Source: Deltaproteobacteria bacterium (GTDB taxonomy: Bacteria > Desulfobacterota > DSM-4660 > Desulfatiglandales > Desulfatiglandaceae). From it: a DNA stretch of 21,069 bases. The notes under the pieces were generated by a model. That model worked only from the letters and a program-made list of their open reading frames with translations, was not told the DNA's origin and searched no databases. The stretch covers positions 1 to 21,069 of the forward strand of contig DREN01000454.1 in the NCBI GenBank assembly GCA_011051075.1, in the 5' to 3' direction. This document shows, one piece after another, positions 1 through 7,180 of this stretch (the stretch's first letter is position 1; each line of letters starts with the position of its first letter). The position numbers and the translations under genes are program-made.

Positions 1-373
1 CAAAGACCGAGATTTTAGCCGAATCAAACCGGAATGCCATATCCGGGTCAACCATACCCTGAAAACGGCGCGCCGTTACAAGGTCAATCCGCAATCCTTC
101 GATGGTCAAACGGTCCGGTTTGACATACGCCGTATCACCCACCCTGAGCCTCAATCGTCGAGAGCTCAAACTCTCGAAAACAGCCGGACATCTGACACTC
201 ATGGCCGTCATCTGGTTACGGCGCTCCACCAGCGAAACCAAAAGTCCCTGCGGCATCAGGATATTTACGGCCTTGTCAAATATGGAAACGATCCTGCCCT
301 CGGCCATAAGATCACAAACCATCCGGCCTACTTCATCCGCCCTTTGTCTTATGGTTTGACAGACCGCTCTCAT
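1..373 (-). CDS. Probable DUF2877 / AllH-like protein, N-terminal part (cut by window edge)
   Basis: This reading frame is open from an ATG at 373 to the window edge (124 codons, no stop). AAGGA lies about 7 nt before the ATG, which supports that start. The protein begins MRAVCQTIRQRADEV and contains FDKAVNILMPQGLLVSLVE, then a G-D-x-A-Y-V-K-P-D-R-L-T-I-E-G-L-R-I-D-L stretch. The order 'R/KAVN-hydrophobic-G-LVSLV' followed by 'VGD...L.I.GL.IDL..A' resembles the N-terminal half of DUF2877 proteins, the family that includes AllH of oxamate/allantoin-related loci. That assignment comes from remembered family patterns, not a search, and the function of most members is unproven. It follows the PNPOx-like gene by 50 nt in the same direction, so the two may be co-transcribed. 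Confidence 0.5.
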   Translation of the reverse strand, partial: MRAVCQTIRQRADEVGRMVCDLMAEGRIVSIFDKAVNILMPQGLLVSLVERRNQMTAMSVRCPAVFESLSSRRLRLRVGDTAYVKPDRLTIEGLRIDLVTARRFQGMVDPDMAFRFDSAKISVF

Positions 374-423
374 CCAGATCCTTTTAGGGCCGCGGGTCAA
401 ATAACCTGATAAACGTTTGACGG

Positions 424-831
424 TTAGGGCTCGATAGCGATTTCTTCGTATTCGCTGAAACCGGTGTTCTTCCAACGAACCCGCGTGGGAGTGATTTCCA
501 GGTGAACAAAGTGTTCGTCATCCTCGTTTGGAAAATGATTTCTGACCCCGGGATTAAGCGCCAACAACTGTTTCTTTTTCTCACTGTCGCCGGTGGTGTC
601 GATTCTGCCTTCCACCCGCAATTGACGATAGCCGGAATCAACAAAACATACCTCCACCCTGTCATTTTGCAGAAACTCATCCATCTTTCCGCTGATATTA
701 TATGTGGAACTCCAGAGTTTTCCTCCCGGTACATGGACAAAGCTCATGGGGCGAACTCTCGGTTGGGCCCCGTCAATGGAGGCGAGATATCCGATAGGTG
801 TGTTAGAGACGATCTCTTCATAAATGCCCAT
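424..831 (-). CDS. Pyridoxamine 5'-phosphate oxidase-family (flavin split-barrel) protein
   Basis: This 135-residue protein has the layout of small PNPOx-like split-barrel proteins: an N-terminal helix (MGIYEEIVSNTPIGYLASID), then strands with PRVRPMSFVHVPGGKLWSSTY, the KMDEFLQNDRVEVCFVD segment and an RVEGRI strand. Members bind FMN, F420 or haem, and many act as reductases or stress proteins. The cofactor and substrate cannot be told here. The frame extends upstream to a TTG at 852 and an ATG at 843, but GGAGG at 837-841 sits 5 nt before the ATG at 831, so 831 is preferred. It ends 50 nt before the probable DUF2877 gene. The 412 nt upstream of it hold no gene. Confidence 0.8.
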   Translation of the reverse strand: MGIYEEIVSNTPIGYLASIDGAQPRVRPMSFVHVPGGKLWSSTYNISGKMDEFLQNDRVEVCFVDSGYRQLRVEGRIDTTGDSEKKKQLLALNPGVRNHFPNEDDEHFVHLEITPTRVRWKNTGFSEYEEIAIEP

Positions 832-1182
832 TTTTTCCTCCATCTTTGTCAAATTTCAAATCTATCCGAATCCTCCGGTCGCATTTACGACAGTACGCTG
901 AGGGGCAGGCCTTCAGGGTGGCGCCCAAGAATCACCATGACCGTAAAAGTCGGCCGACGTTTATAGATATCAAACACTTAGGCCATTTGACATGCGATAC
1001 TTTATCATAAATTTGAGGTGAAGTTTAGAAAAAAGCTTAGGGCGCAGGCCATGACCGAAAACAGTACGGAATCGGGCGACGTCATTAGGTACTCAAGCAG
1101 CTCTTGGCCATGGATCTTCCCTGACGCAAGAGAATGAAATCCGCTGTCCGCTTCCCGGGGCCTGGATCTGACCCGGGCAGGG
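832..1182. other. Intergenic stretch without a convincing gene
   Basis: No open frame here has codon or protein features of a real gene, and the longest minus-strand frame (1005-1226) runs straight through the terminator hairpin at 1192-1216. A CCCGGG pair at about 1154-1177 could form a second hairpin beyond that terminator. A TTGACA at 988-993 on the plus strand has no well-spaced -10 and no plus-strand gene to serve. The promoter of the PNPOx-like gene should lie here, but I could not pick a convincing one. Confidence 0.6.
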
Positions 1183-1216
1183 TGAAATAAAAAGGCCCCG
1201 CGCCGGGCGGGGCCTT
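1183..1216 (-). terminator. Intrinsic terminator after the AMP-binding ligase gene
   Basis: A perfect 10-bp stem, AAGGCCCCGC (1192-1201) with GCGGGGCCTT (1207-1216), closes a 5-nt loop. On the minus strand it is followed by TTTTTATTT (complement of 1183-1193). It lies about 28 nt after the stop codon of the ligase gene that ends at 1244, so it closes that transcript. Confidence 0.92.
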
Positions 1217-1243
1217 GAATCCTCATATCTGTTGCCCTCTTTG

Positions 1244-2767
1244 TTACTGGTCTCCGCCGTAGAGCTCCTTGGCCCTTGCCCTGTCAGGGGAACCGTCTTC
1301 AAGCACTGGAAGCAGATCTACGAACTCCACGTACTGGGGTTTCTTATACCTGGCGATCCTCTCGCCCACAAAATCGATTAATGCCTGTGGTTCCAGGCTC
1401 TCCCCCTCCTTCAACTGGCAGACGGCCTTGATCCCCTCCTTCCATTTGGGATCAGGGACACCAAAGACCACCGTCTTCTCCACTGCCGGGTGTTCAAGGA
1501 CTACCTTTTCCACCTCTGCCGGATACACGTTCTCGCCTCCCGGCTTGATCAGCTCCTTCTCCGCCTTGCGGCCCGCATACCAGAGAAAGCCGTCCTCATC
1601 AAATCTCCCCTGGTCACCCGTATGGTGCCAGCCCTCCCTGAAGGTATATTCGTTATCCTCGGGCAGATTCCAGTACCCCTTGAACACCATGGGGCCCTTC
1701 ATGGTGATCTCACCCACCTGACCCACGGGCACGGGCCGGTCATAATCATCCACAAGCCTTACCTCGGCCAGGGGAAGCATCCTGCCCGCTGAACCCGGTC
1801 TGTCGTTATAGGCGCCGAAGGTGGCCACGCAGGAGGTCTCTGTCTGACCGTACATACAGTAGAAGGTCCCGCCGGTTATCTCCTGATACTTCTCTATGGT
1901 CTCCGGGGTGTCAAGTCCGGCGGATACCCTCAGGCTGCTTATGTCCCTGCCCGATTTTTCATGCTCCTCAAGCACCGACGAAAGGATAGGGGCGAAGGTA
2001 AACATCATTGAAACCCGTTTTTCCTCTATCATCTCAACGGCTTTTCGGGCATCGAACCTGCTCATGTTCACATTCATGATGCCCGCGTGAAAACTCGACG
2101 TGACCATGAAAAGGCCGCCCACATGAAAAAGGGGCAGGATATTCAGATGCACATCCTCCGGGGTTAGGTTCAGGAGATAGCCGAAGTGCATATCAGCGCA
2201 GAGCACGTTCCCGTGGCTCAAAAGGGCCCCCCTGGGCCTGCCGGCCACCGCCGCCGTATGAATAATCACAAATCCGTCATCGGTGGCAACATCCACCGGA
2301 TCAAACTCATCTCCCTGGTCCAGCAGGGGCTGAAAATCGCCAAACTCACCCCCTTCAGGACCCAGGTTGAAATATTTTTCCACGGACGGCAGTTTATCCT
2401 TCAACCCGTTCAGGGTATCCTGAAACTCCATGTCTGAAAACACGAACCTTGGCGTACAGTCGTTCAGGTTATACCCCACCTCGTCCGCGGAGAGCCTCCA
2501 GTTGATAGGGAGCATCACAGCACCAAGGGCCGCGGCCGCGCCGTAGAGGAAGAAGTATTCAAGGCTGTTCTTTCCAAGTGCCCCTATGCGGTCACCCTTT
2601 TGAAGGCCCGCCTTCTGGAGCCCGCAGGCCAGGCTTTTCACCTTTGCCCTGTACTGGGAAAAGCTCAGGGTATGTCCGTTATCCACCTCAAACCACGCGT
2701 CTTTGTCCCCGAAGGTGGCCGCGTTACGGTTTATCAGGTCGTAGAAAGTAAAATCATATAGTCCCAT
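1244..2767 (-). CDS. Divergent AMP-binding acyl-CoA synthetase-like protein
   Basis: This 507-residue protein belongs to the ANL adenylating superfamily (acyl/aryl-CoA ligases). Visible landmarks are YGQTE (306-310), HTGD (382-385), the hinge-side Y-A-G-R-K (397-401), GGENVYPAEVE (410-420) and a C-terminal domain ending DGSPDRARAKELYG. Two catalytic motifs are unusual. The phosphate-binding loop reads HTAAVAGRPRGALLSHGN instead of YTSGTTGxPKG. The C-terminal region has no lysine where SGKxxR normally supplies one (DGSPDR, 491-496). The ATG at 2767 is chosen because GGGGGAG lies about 8 nt upstream; an in-frame ATG at 2809 would lie inside the preceding terminator hairpin. It is the last gene of the liv transcription unit or a separate unit behind that terminator. 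It probably activates a carboxylic acid to its CoA ester, but altered activity is possible. Confidence 0.87.
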   Translation of the reverse strand: MGLYDFTFYDLINRNAATFGDKDAWFEVDNGHTLSFSQYRAKVKSLACGLQKAGLQKGDRIGALGKNSLEYFFLYGAAAALGAVMLPINWRLSADEVGYNLNDCTPRFVFSDMEFQDTLNGLKDKLPSVEKYFNLGPEGGEFGDFQPLLDQGDEFDPVDVATDDGFVIIHTAAVAGRPRGALLSHGNVLCADMHFGYLLNLTPEDVHLNILPLFHVGGLFMVTSSFHAGIMNVNMSRFDARKAVEMIEEKRVSMMFTFAPILSSVLEEHEKSGRDISSLRVSAGLDTPETIEKYQEITGGTFYCMYGQTETSCVATFGAYNDRPGSAGRMLPLAEVRLVDDYDRPVPVGQVGEITMKGPMVFKGYWNLPEDNEYTFREGWHHTGDQGRFDEDGFLWYAGRKAEKELIKPGGENVYPAEVEKVVLEHPAVEKTVVFGVPDPKWKEGIKAVCQLKEGESLEPQALIDFVGERIARYKKPQYVEFVDLLPVLEDGSPDRARAKELYGGDQ

Positions 2768-2783
2768 GGTTGGTCTCCCCCGC

Positions 2784-2823
2784 AAAAAAATACCCTTTGC
2801 CGTCCCCATGGAACGGCAAAGGG
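2784..2823 (-). terminator. Intrinsic terminator after the lipoprotein gene, just before the ligase start
   Basis: A perfect 11-bp stem, CCCTTTGCCGT (2793-2803) with ACGGCAAAGGG (2813-2823), has a 9-nt loop. On the minus strand it is followed by TATTTTTTT (complement of 2784-2792). It lies 15 nt after the lipoprotein stop codon, and its T-run ends only 16 nt before the ATG of the next gene. It therefore either ends the liv operon or acts as a partial, attenuator-like terminator before the ligase. Confidence 0.92.
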
Positions 2824-2838
2824 CGGATTATTCACAGA

Positions 2839-3438
2839 TTACTGCACCTTGAGTTCATAGGGGTATGCCTTCTGTACACCATCGGCGGAAAATGAGAAGG
2901 AACATTCTGTTATGTCCACAGGGGTTGTCCCTTCCGGCACACCCTTCCACCAGGTCTCAAGGGCCTTCCAGGGGCTCCATCCCTTGGCCTTCAGCTTAAA
3001 ACCGCCGGTAACCAGCAGGCTCAAGAGGGCCGAACGGGCCGTGATCAGGGTCGTGGCCCTCACCTGGTCGGTCTTGCCTGCCGGGATCCAGTACTCATCC
3101 TGATTGTTATAGGTGACCAAGGAGAACTCCTTGTCAAAGACAACGGTAAAGGTGATCCCGTTGAGCAGAATCGGGTAGGGGTTACGGTTCTCGACGTTGA
3201 AAACAAAGCTCATGGGCAGGATAGCCCCCCTGTCTCCGGCTTCCCCCTTGGTGGGTTTTACCTTCTTTGAGAAGTACCAGTACCCGTCGTACTGGGGGAT
3301 CTCAAAGGACTCAAGGGTCACCTTTGGTGCGGTAAAATTTTTATCGGTTGGCTTGACCGGCGCAGTAGTAACACATGACGCCAGGGCAATACTCAGGCCG
3401 AAAATAAGAACTATCATCAGAACCAGTTTTTTCTTCAT
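2839..3438 (-). CDS. Lipoprotein with LEA type 2 / WHy-like domain
   Basis: This 199-residue protein starts with a lipoprotein signal: MKKK, a hydrophobic stretch, then lipobox LASC with the modified Cys at residue 22. The mature part has the look of LEA-2/WHy beta-sandwich proteins: a strand 'KVTLESFEIPQ', then 'MSFVFNVENRNPYPILLNGITFTVVFD', where the 'N-P-pyrimidine-rich hydrophobic-LNGITF' segment is the family's most recognisable part. Such proteins are periplasmic and linked to desiccation stress or to outer-membrane envelope functions, but the role of this one is unknown. GGGAGGT lies 6 nt before the ATG. It follows livF by 129 nt and is closed by a strong terminator. An 8-bp inverted repeat (TGGGGAAA at 3468-3475, TTTCCCCA at 3501-3508) sits in the gap before it. 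Confidence 0.75.
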   Translation of the reverse strand: MKKKLVLMIVLIFGLSIALASCVTTAPVKPTDKNFTAPKVTLESFEIPQYDGYWYFSKKVKPTKGEAGDRGAILPMSFVFNVENRNPYPILLNGITFTVVFDKEFSLVTYNNQDEYWIPAGKTDQVRATTLITARSALLSLLVTGGFKLKAKGWSPWKALETWWKGVPEGTTPVDITECSFSFSADGVQKAYPYELKVQ

Positions 3439-3567
3439 AGCATACCTCCCTTAATCAGGGGCTGGAATGGGGAAAAGGATCTTCTGTTCCTCCTCCCCCG
3501 TTTCCCCACTCTGGTCAGAAACAGAACAGATGCCAGGGCGCATCCCCGATTTGAAATATGTTCATTG

Positions 3568-4374
3568 TCAGCTCAACCATCTTTTCCTTCTCTTGTAATG
3601 CTTTACCTCCCGGAAGCTCTTCTTCGAACCGCTGCCCATTCCCAGGTAGAAATCCTTAATGTCCTCGTTCTCGCTCAACTTCTCAGAGGGATCATCCATC
3701 ACGATCCTCCCGGTCTCCATGACATAGGCATAGGGAGCAACGGTCAGGGCGAGCTTTACGTTCTGCTCCACGAGAAGTATGGAGATCTTCTCCTCCCTGT
3801 TGAGTTTTGTGACGATCTTAAAGATTTCATGTATGAGCATGGGGGCAAGGCCCATGGAAGGCTCATCCAACAACACCAGTTTGGGCTCGGTCATAAGGGC
3901 CCTTCCCACTACGGCCATCTGCTGCTCGCCACCGCTTACGAACCCGGCTATCTCGTTGCGCTTCTCTACGAGCCTCGGAAAGTAGCGGTACACCATCTGG
4001 AGCTTCTCCTTCACCGACCCGGTCTTTCTCAGGTGGGCCCCCACCTTGAGGTTTTCCTCAACGGTGAGGTGCTCGAAGACCTTGCGGCCCTCTATTACCT
4101 GGACAATACCGGCCTTGGCGATCTTAGCGGCCCTCTCGTGGTGAATCTGTTTCCCTTCATACTCGATAGCGCCGTCAGTCACCTCGCCGTCTTCGACCTT
4201 GAGAAGGCCGGAAATGGCCTTGAGGGTGGTACTCTTGCCGGCCCCATTGGCCCCGAGGAGGGCTACAATCCCCCCCCTGGGGACCTCAATGGAAACACCC
4301 TTGAGCACCAGGATGACCTCGTGGTACTTGACCTCAATGTTGTTGATCCTCAGTATCGCCTCTGATTTCTCCAA
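3568..4374 (-). CDS. livF: Branched-chain-amino-acid-type ABC transporter ATPase, LivF-like
   Basis: This is one of the two cytoplasmic ATPases of the HAAT-type importer encoded around it. The 268-residue protein shows Walker A GANGAGKST (41-49), the Q-loop region near VQVIEGRKVFEHLTVEENL, signature SGGEQQM (147-153), Walker B LVLLDEP (166-172) and the switch His region as LLVEQNVKLAL. 'EGRKVF.HLTVEENL' and 'MGLAPMLIHEIF' are typical LivF features. A basic tail of about 24 residues (GMGSGSKKSFREVKHYKRRKRWLS) extends past the usual end, as in LivF proteins that accompany acyl/aryl-CoA ligases. The start is TTG at 4374 with GGAGGT 7 nt upstream. It lies 33 nt after livK. Confidence 0.93.
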   Translation of the reverse strand: MEKSEAILRINNIEVKYHEVILVLKGVSIEVPRGGIVALLGANGAGKSTTLKAISGLLKVEDGEVTDGAIEYEGKQIHHERAAKIAKAGIVQVIEGRKVFEHLTVEENLKVGAHLRKTGSVKEKLQMVYRYFPRLVEKRNEIAGFVSGGEQQMAVVGRALMTEPKLVLLDEPSMGLAPMLIHEIFKIVTKLNREEKISILLVEQNVKLALTVAPYAYVMETGRIVMDDPSEKLSENEDIKDFYLGMGSGSKKSFREVKHYKRRKRWLS

Positions 4375-4407
4375 GACCCTACCTCCAGGGGTGATGTTAT
4401 CGGTTGC

Positions 4408-5667
4408 CTACCAACCTAACCATTCCTTTGCCCATTTTTGCGGCCATCTCTTTTTCAGATCAACGGCCTCAACCGGCTGAAACTTGCCGCCCTTCCACTC
4501 CTGGATAAGACATCCGGTGGCAGGCCGGTGATCGGTGGCAGTATAGCTGATGGGCGCTGCGCCCAGGCCGATGTCAAAGTTACGCATGGTTTCGAACCCC
4601 TTCTTCATTATACCGGGCCCGCATCCCTTTTTTGTCAGGTCCACGCCTGCCTTGTCGGCCCTTTTCATGGCCTCCCACAGGACCAGGGCATCACCCCATG
4701 CCTGAACTGTCCGGATGAGCCTCTTTCCGATGGGAACGCCAGGGCTGTACTTTTCGGCCGATGAGACAACCAGGTCCATGTTCTTGTAGTCCTGTCCGAA
4801 AAAGGCGCAGGGTGTGGCGCCCATGACCCCTTCGGCGGCCTTTCCGGCCAGGCGGGGCAGGTTCTCGTCAAAGCCCCAGTTATTGACGATCCAGTCAGTG
4901 CCGAGACCCAGGGCGTAGGCGTCCCTGACCGTGGCTGCAACGCTCATGGTGGTGTTGCCGTGCCACAACAGATCCGGTTTGAACTTCTTCAGGGCCATGA
5001 TCTGGCTCTTGGTATCAAGGGCAAAGAGGGAGACATCCTGGTCCGGCCCGATTTCAAAACCAAGGAGTTTGGCCTGGTCTTTTATGGCCTTGATGGGGGC
5101 TGAACAGTAGGGTGAGGCAAACATGTAACAGCAGGCGAACCTCGGCTTTCTCTTACCGAAATCCTTATGTTTGGGCCATTTCTTGTCAAACCAGGCCGTG
5201 ATGGCGGACCTGGCGTTGGTTGAGTAGTCGGATGAAAAGAAGAGGTTATAAGGTGTCTTTTTCGGGTCGGTCAAATGGGCCGAATACGAAGCGGACACAT
5301 AGGGAATTTTATCCTTATTGACCGTGGGTGAGAGGGCCTCGGTATCTCCGGTTCCCCACCCCATGATGGCAACGGATCCGAGTCTTTTTTGCATCTTGTA
5401 CTTTGTAATGGCCTCGGGAATACGATATCCGTAATCAAACCAGACGTATCTGATCTTCTTTCCGTTAACACCGCCCTGGGAATTTATATACTTGAAGGCG
5501 TCTGCCATGCCGATAGCATAGTCTTTGCCCACATCCGAAGTTGCCCCGGTGGTATCCATGATGCCACCGATCCTGATCTTCTTGGCAACGGCAGCGGTTG
5601 AAAAACCCGCCACAAATGCCACGGCCAGCAAGATTACAAAAATCTTTGCAAAGATGTTTTTCTTCAT
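4408..5667 (-). CDS. livK: ABC transporter periplasmic substrate-binding protein, LivK-like
   Basis: This is the periplasmic receptor of the importer. It is 419 residues long with a Sec signal (MKKN, hydrophobic core, cleavage likely after AAVA near residue 28). The mature protein opens with KKIRIGGIMDTTGATSDVGKDYAIGMADAFKYIN, the standard opening of Peripla_BP_6 type I receptors. It is longer than Escherichia coli LivK (about 370 residues), and ends RWPQKWAKEWLGW. The context of two CoA ligases suggests the ligand is an organic acid rather than leucine/isoleucine/valine; this is inference. A G-rich ribosome site (GGGGGG) lies about 8 nt before the ATG. A strong hairpin at 5771-5795 lies in the leader region between livM and this gene and may affect its relative expression. 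Confidence 0.92.
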   Translation of the reverse strand: MKKNIFAKIFVILLAVAFVAGFSTAAVAKKIRIGGIMDTTGATSDVGKDYAIGMADAFKYINSQGGVNGKKIRYVWFDYGYRIPEAITKYKMQKRLGSVAIMGWGTGDTEALSPTVNKDKIPYVSASYSAHLTDPKKTPYNLFFSSDYSTNARSAITAWFDKKWPKHKDFGKRKPRFACCYMFASPYCSAPIKAIKDQAKLLGFEIGPDQDVSLFALDTKSQIMALKKFKPDLLWHGNTTMSVAATVRDAYALGLGTDWIVNNWGFDENLPRLAGKAAEGVMGATPCAFFGQDYKNMDLVVSSAEKYSPGVPIGKRLIRTVQAWGDALVLWEAMKRADKAGVDLTKKGCGPGIMKKGFETMRNFDIGLGAAPISYTATDHRPATGCLIQEWKGGKFQPVEAVDLKKRWPQKWAKEWLGW

Positions 5668-5770
5668 AGATTATCCCCCCTTTTCAAGTAATGAGAACCT
5701 TAGTGTTAACCGCATTTACAATAGACCCCAAAGACTTATCCGTACGAACCGTTCACCTCCTTTCGGGTTT

Positions 5771-5795
5771 CAAGTCCCGCCCGAGGCGGGGCTTG
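5771..5795. other. Strong intercistronic hairpin between livM and livK
   Basis: CAAGTCCCGC (5771-5780) pairs with GCGGGGCTTG (5786-5795), nine Watson-Crick pairs plus one G-T, with a very short loop. Neither strand carries a T-run after it, so it is not an ordinary intrinsic terminator. Placed about 100 nt upstream of the receptor gene, it could protect the downstream mRNA or stop decay or polymerase, as hairpins between transporter genes often do. An AAGGAGGTGAA motif with no following start codon lies just after it on the minus strand. Confidence 0.6.
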
Positions 5796-5852
5796 GTTAG
5801 CAGATTATCGTCTTTATTCTGCTGCTGGTTTCCGCACCGTGGATGTAACATA

Positions 5853-5881
5853 GGCGTAAGGCGCAAGGCTCAAGGCACAAG
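5853..5881. repeat. Heptamer array, GGCNCAA family (4 units)
   Basis: Four consecutive 7-nt units are visible on the plus strand: GGCGTAA, GGCGCAA, GGCTCAA, GGCACAA. Units differ by one or two bases, always inside the same frame of seven. It lies in the non-coding gap between livM and livK. Confidence 0.85.
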
Positions 5882-5923
5882 AAATACCCGTGGTAGTCAA
5901 TCATCCACCCATTCTCCTCCGTC

Positions 5924-5951
5924 CATCCTGCATCCTGCATCTTGCATCCTG
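5924..5951. repeat. Heptamer array, CATCCTG family (4 units)
   Basis: Four consecutive 7-nt units, CATCCTG, CATCCTG, CATCTTG, CATCCTG, end 3 nt before the livM stop codon (5955-5957). On the coding strand the array therefore starts almost directly after the stop. Confidence 0.9.
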
Positions 5952-5954
5952 TCC

Positions 5955-7055
5955 CTAATAGGAAAACGGCCACAGGTTGAAGTAGTTCTTGGCCTGCCAC
6001 CAGCGGTATGCCAGACCGTTCGGTTCGTAGATCAGGAAGGCGCAGATGGCCAGGCCGAAGGCCATATCCTTGATATAGGCAAAATCTACAAGGATCTTCG
6101 GGTAATATTCCGCCAATGGAATCGCGCCCGTCTGGAGCAGTTCCATGACAACCACCATAAAGATGGATCCGAAAATGGCCCCCTGTATGGACCCGACCCC
6201 GCCGATCAGGATCACGCCCACCAGCCATAGGGAGAGAAACCACTGGAAATGCTCGGGACTGAGGGCGGCGGTATTGCACACCCAGAAGGCCCCGGCAATA
6301 CCCGCCATAAACCCGGCCACAAAAAAGGCCAGGAGCTTGTACCATACGATATTAATACCCAGGGCCTCGGCCGCAATATCGTTATCCCTGATGGCCACCC
6401 ATGCGCGACCGGGTTTGGACCTGAGAAGGTTGGCAAGAACGATCACCATGAGTGTGAGCACAACAGCCATAACAAAGTAGACCTGCGTATCATTTTCAAT
6501 CACCCATGGCCCGATCTTGATGGTGCCGGGCGGCAGGGAAAAGGCCTGACCCCTTCCCCCTATCTGGCTGATATACTGGGTCAGTATGAAATCAACGGTA
6601 ATGAACTGGGCCGCCATGGTGGTGAGGATCAGGTAGAAACCCTTCACCTTGGCCGACGGGAGGCCGAACAGCACACTCCAAAGTCCCGCAACGATCCCAG
6701 CAATAAATACGCTGATGGGGTAGGCCAGTCCCCAGTCGAGAAGGAACTGGGGCCACGGGAACTGGAGAATCAGCATAACACTGGTATAAGCGCCCACGGC
6801 AATGAAGGCAGCATGACCCAGGGTAAGGAGCCCCGCGTAACCGATCAGGAGCTGAACCCCCAATGCCCCCATGGCCGTATAGCCGATCATGGTACCCACG
6901 CTGATCCAGTATTCATCCACAAACAGGGGTATCCCTATGAAGACAACGGCCAGCAGGAGGATCATCTTTCCTTTCAGGAAGTTCGTCTGCCACCACCCCT
7001 GATCTTCCGCATAGTTCTGGTGGTAATCACCGCACGGCAACCATACACTGGACAT
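5955..7055 (-). CDS. livM: ABC transporter permease, LivM-like
   Basis: This is the second inner-membrane permease of the importer. The 366-residue protein has a soluble N-terminal piece (MSSVWLPCGDYHQNYAEDQGWWQTNF) with the CG-aromatic motif seen in LivM proteins of ligase-associated systems. About eight to ten hydrophobic segments follow. The LivM landmarks 'GAYTSVMLILQ', 'GFYLILTTMAAQFI', 'SKPGRAWVAIRDNDIAAEALGINIVWYKLLAFFVAGFMAGIAGAF' and 'GGVGSIQGAIFGSIF' are all present; the EAA-like 'AIRDNDIAAEALGI' loop contacts the ATPase. AGAGG lies 7 nt before the ATG. The gap on the upstream side (7056-7220) and the one downstream (5668-5954) are both filled with short repeats, unlike the tight spacing elsewhere in the operon. 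Confidence 0.93.
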   Translation of the reverse strand: MSSVWLPCGDYHQNYAEDQGWWQTNFLKGKMILLLAVVFIGIPLFVDEYWISVGTMIGYTAMGALGVQLLIGYAGLLTLGHAAFIAVGAYTSVMLILQFPWPQFLLDWGLAYPISVFIAGIVAGLWSVLFGLPSAKVKGFYLILTTMAAQFITVDFILTQYISQIGGRGQAFSLPPGTIKIGPWVIENDTQVYFVMAVVLTLMVIVLANLLRSKPGRAWVAIRDNDIAAEALGINIVWYKLLAFFVAGFMAGIAGAFWVCNTAALSPEHFQWFLSLWLVGVILIGGVGSIQGAIFGSIFMVVVMELLQTGAIPLAEYYPKILVDFAYIKDMAFGLAICAFLIYEPNGLAYRWWQAKNYFNLWPFSY

Positions 7056-7080
7056 AGAATAACCTCTTTCTAAGTGAGCT

Positions 7081-7112
7081 GAAGTGCCTAAAGTTTGAAG
7101 TGCCTAAAGTTT
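7081..7112. repeat. Perfect tandem duplication of a 16-mer
   Basis: GAAGTGCCTAAAGTTT occurs at 7081-7096 and again at 7097-7112 without any mismatch. A partial third copy of its core (CTAAAGTTT) occurs at about 7149-7157. An imperfect inverted repeat, ACCCA with TGGGT, lies at about 7113-7144. All of this is in the livH-livM gap. Confidence 0.9.
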
Positions 7113-7180
7113 ACCCAGTTAAACATGAAGTCTGTTTATGTGGGTAAGCTAAAGTTTAAGCCCAAAACCTCTTTTAATTC

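Noticed and set aside
1005..1226. 73-residue minus-strand frame after the ligase
   Set aside because: It runs through the terminator hairpin, and its sequence looks like translated GC-rich intergenic DNA.
2768..2809. Longer start (2809) for the divergent ligase
   Set aside because: It would place the start codon inside the terminator hairpin loop, while the ATG at 2767 has a good ribosome site.
3565..4365. 266-residue plus-strand open frame opposite livF
   Set aside because: It is an antisense shadow of a clear ATPase gene with Walker motifs; it has no recognisable domain or ribosome site.
6249..7073. 274-residue plus-strand open frame opposite livM
   Set aside because: Antisense to a membrane permease; the composition (rich in H, G, N, P, Q) is typical of reverse-frame translation of hydrophobic codons.
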